Shown here piece by piece: positions 30,958 through 32,698 of a stretch of 32,698 nt of DNA. This DNA is from JBDTNQ01 sp039933635 (lineage in GTDB: Bacteria; Acidobacteriota; Vicinamibacteria; Vicinamibacterales; SCN-69-37): assembly GCA_039933635.1 (NCBI GenBank), contig JBDTNQ010000040.1, forward strand, positions 1 to 32,698, written 5' to 3'. Position numbers and translations under genes: made by a program. The notes below the pieces were generated by a model, which searched no databases, was not told where the DNA came from, and saw only the letters and a list, made by a program, of their open reading frames with translations. Position 1 is the stretch's first letter, and every line of letters starts with the position of its first letter.

Positions 30958-32000
30958 TTCGCGTCGGACTCATCGGATACGGTCTCGCCGGCACGGCGTT
31001 TCATGCGCCGTTCATCACCACTACGCCAGGACTGGACCTGACGGTCGTCGTTACCAGCGACGCCGTTCGGCAGGCCTCGGCGCGTGCCTCGCATCCCGAC
31101 GTCGAGATTCTCGCGTCTGCCGATGCGCTCTGGCAGCCGCCCAGGCGCGTCGATCTCGTCGTCATCGCGACGGCCAATGTCGCCCACGCTCCTCTTGCAC
31201 GGGCCGCGATTGCCGCGGGCATTCCTGTGCTCGTCGACAAGCCGCTCGCCACGACCGCAGCCGACGCGCGGTCACTCGTCGCCGATGCGGCGCGCGCCGG
31301 CGTGCCCCTCACCGTGTTTCAGAATCGCCGCTGGGATGGCGACGTGCGCACGCTGCGAAAACTCCTCGCCGACGGCGCGCTTGGAGCGCCGGTTCGCTTC
31401 GAGTCCCGTTTCGAACGATGGCGTCTCGAGGCGCGCACCGGATGGCGCGGCAGCGCGGATCCGAGTCAGGCCGGCGGACTTCTCGTCGACCTCGGCAGCC
31501 ACGTGATCGATCAGGCGCTCTGGTTGTTCGGTCCGGCCGCGGATGTCTACGCGGAGCTCGATCGCCGGCGTCCGGGCAGTGAAGTCGACGACGACGCGTT
31601 CGTGGCCATCACGCATGCGTCAGGCGTGCGATCGCATCTGTGGATGAGCATCCTCGCATCGCAGCGTGGTCCGCGGTTACGCCTGCTCGGGACCAGCGCG
31701 TCGTACGTGAAGTTCGGTATGGACGTGCAGGAGGACGCGCTTCGCCGCGGCGAGACGCCGACTGGGCCGGGCTGGGGCGAGGAACCTGAATCGGCGTGGG
31801 GCCGGCTGGGCGACGATGCACACGGGCGCGCGATCCGAACGCTGAAGGGTGACTACGGCGCGTTCTATCGGTCGCTTGCCGACGCGCTCGTCTCCGGCGG
31901 GCCGATGCCGGTCAACCCGAACGACGCCGTCGCTGTCCTGGACGTCATCGAGGCGGCCCGCCGTTCGGCGTCGGAACGACGCGTCATTTCGCTGTCCTGA
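30954..32000 (+). CDS. Gfo/Idh/MocA-family NAD(P)-dependent oxidoreductase
   Basis: A 348-residue dehydrogenase. The Rossmann start MIRVGLIGYGLAGTAFHAPF (GxGxxG-type) is followed by VDLVVIATANVAHAPLARAA, then GIPVLVDKPLATTAADA (the E/DKP motif with the catalytic Lys), TVFQNRRWDGD, and GGLLVDLGSHVIDQALWLFG with the DxGxHxxD pattern of the active site. This matches the YdgJ/MviM-like branch acting on sugars or cyclitols. The substrate is unknown. It overlaps the DUF2400 gene by 4 bp and probably shares its message. The DinB-like gene follows after 23 bp. Confidence 0.92.
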   Translation: MIRVGLIGYGLAGTAFHAPFITTTPGLDLTVVVTSDAVRQASARASHPDVEILASADALWQPPRRVDLVVIATANVAHAPLARAAIAAGIPVLVDKPLATTAADARSLVADAARAGVPLTVFQNRRWDGDVRTLRKLLADGALGAPVRFESRFERWRLEARTGWRGSADPSQAGGLLVDLGSHVIDQALWLFGPAADVYAELDRRRPGSEVDDDAFVAITHASGVRSHLWMSILASQRGPRLRLLGTSASYVKFGMDVQEDALRRGETPTGPGWGEEPESAWGRLGDDAHGRAIRTLKGDYGAFYRSLADALVSGGPMPVNPNDAVAVLDVIEAARRSASERRVISLS

Positions 32001-32023
32001 CCGAACGCGGACATAATGGCGCG

Positions 32024-32548
32024 ATGGAAGATCTGCGCTTTCCGGTCGGCGATTTTGCTCCACCTTCCGAGTTCAACCACGCGGTTCGCGGCGAGCTCAT
32101 TTCGCAGATCGACGAGACCCCGGCGGCCCTGCGCGGCGCCGTCCACCGCTTGACGGCAGAGCAGCTCCAGACGCCCTACCGTGAGGGCGGATGGACACTC
32201 GCGCAGGTCGTACACCATCTGCCCGACAGCCACGCCAACGCCTACGTCCGGTTTCGTCTCGCGCTGACCGAATCCGAGCCCACCGTCAAACCGTACAACG
32301 AGGCCAAGTGGGCGGAGCTGACGGATGCGGCGTCATCGGATATCGAATCGTCCCTGCTCATGCTCGAAGGGATTCACCAGCGTTGGGTGAGCTTGCTGCG
32401 GCGGCTCACACCCGAGCAGTGGACGACCGGGTTCTACCACCCGGAGCGTGGGCGCGTCACGCTCGAGAACACGCTCGCCCTCTACGCCTGGCACGGCCGG
32501 CATCACGTTGCGCACATCAACGGGTTGCGCAGCCGGATGGGCTGGTGA
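32024..32548 (+). CDS. DinB/YfiT-type putative metal-dependent hydrolase or thiol transferase
   Basis: A 174-residue four-helix protein of the YfiT/BstA branch of the DinB superfamily. It opens DLRFPVGDF, has WTLAQVVHHLPDSHANAYVR with the first metal His, and TLALYAWHGRHHVAHINGL with the other two His residues of the usual Zn/Ni site. YNEAKWAEL and MLEGIHQRWVSLL are also typical of YfiT. Family members include bacillithiol S-transferases. Bacillithiol synthesis genes are not seen here, so the thiol cofactor is open. It is the third gene of a likely DUF2400-oxidoreductase-DinB unit. Confidence 0.85.
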   Translation: MEDLRFPVGDFAPPSEFNHAVRGELISQIDETPAALRGAVHRLTAEQLQTPYREGGWTLAQVVHHLPDSHANAYVRFRLALTESEPTVKPYNEAKWAELTDAASSDIESSLLMLEGIHQRWVSLLRRLTPEQWTTGFYHPERGRVTLENTLALYAWHGRHHVAHINGLRSRMGW

Positions 32549-32617
32549 TGACATCTGGGCATCGATGATCGGATGATCGGGCTATTGCATCGGTCATCTG
32601 GTCATTGAGCATCTATC

Positions 32618-32659
32618 GGGTCATCGGGTCATCGGGTCATCGGGTCATCGAGTCATCGG
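32618..32659. repeat. 8-bp tandem repeat block (GGGTCATC units)
   Basis: Four exact GGGTCATC units (32618-32649) and a variant GAGTCATC (32650-32657) end in GG. More degenerate ATCGG/GGTCATC copies extend back to about 32550, filling the space after the DinB-like gene. From 32660 to the window end no gene is recognisable. Confidence 0.85.
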
Positions 32660-32698
32660 ACTGCGCACCTGCCTAGTCTTTCGTTCGCAATCGGCCTT

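Noticed and set aside
32549..32698. Possible CRISPR-like array
   Set aside because: The repeat units are 8 bp and directly abut one another, with no unique spacers of constant length and no cas gene.

Overview
This window looks like chromosomal DNA of a GC-rich, diderm, aerobic-type bacterium, most plausibly an acidobacterium (Vicinamibacteria-like). The reasons are very GC-rich codon use, a TonB-dependent receptor and a Pal-type lipoprotein (an outer membrane), a GldA/GldF/GldG-DUF4340 ABC cluster, a Tat-exported sugar-isomerase-like protein, and a pyrR-pyrB-pyrC plus pyrK-pyrD-pyrF layout. The phylum is inferred from gene content only; no rRNA gene or marker tree is available. No tRNA, rRNA or CRISPR array was recognised.

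Layout. 1-2277 is an accessory stretch. It holds the tail of a membrane protein, decayed transposase pieces (IS110-type and possibly IS1380-type), a small membrane-protein fragment, and an ankyrin-repeat gene flanked by sequences that look like integron attC sites. The ankyrin gene may therefore be an integron gene cassette of about 1055 bp at 886-1940. 2278-5069 holds a Tat-exported TIM-barrel protein and a convergent secreted TPR protein. 5223-11469 (minus strand) is a tight five-gene unit: ABC ATPase, ABC permease, GldG-like protein, DUF4340 protein and a PBP4-type DD-peptidase. 11663-14031 is a zinc/cadmium/lead-type efflux operon (SmtB/CadC-like repressor plus P1B-ATPase) with a consensus promoter, an embedded operator and an apparently leaderless start. 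A membrane YdjM-type protein (minus) overlaps its 3' end.

14565-17858 carries a specialised NusG paralogue, a two-gene unit joining a LysW-like zinc-ribbon protein with a very acidic tail to a LarE-type sulfur transferase, a methyltransferase, and Pal followed by a perfect 17-bp UUCG terminator. 17915-25203 is the pyrimidine region: pyrK-pyrD-pyrF on minus, a membrane phosphodiesterase-like gene, then pyrR-pyrB-pyrC on plus behind a PyrR-binding hairpin and a possible 43-codon leader ORF. A PyrE-like phosphoribosyltransferase lies further on at 29383. Together these cover pyrimidine synthesis from aspartate carbamoylation to UMP; carA/carB are not here.

25218-29249 contains an ECF sigma factor and a membrane anti-sigma factor whose outer domain resembles a degenerate HNH nuclease, divergent from a TonB-dependent receptor. 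29383-32548 ends with the PyrE-like gene, a TIGR02757/DUF2400 protein, a Gfo/Idh/MocA oxidoreductase and a DinB/YfiT-type protein. Three intergenic blocks (8106-8160, 30001-30090, 32618-32659) are 8-bp-periodic tandem repeats of related sequence.

The best candidates for something undescribed are the LysW-like/LarE pair, the anti-sigma factor with an HNH-like sensor domain, and the putative integron cassette.
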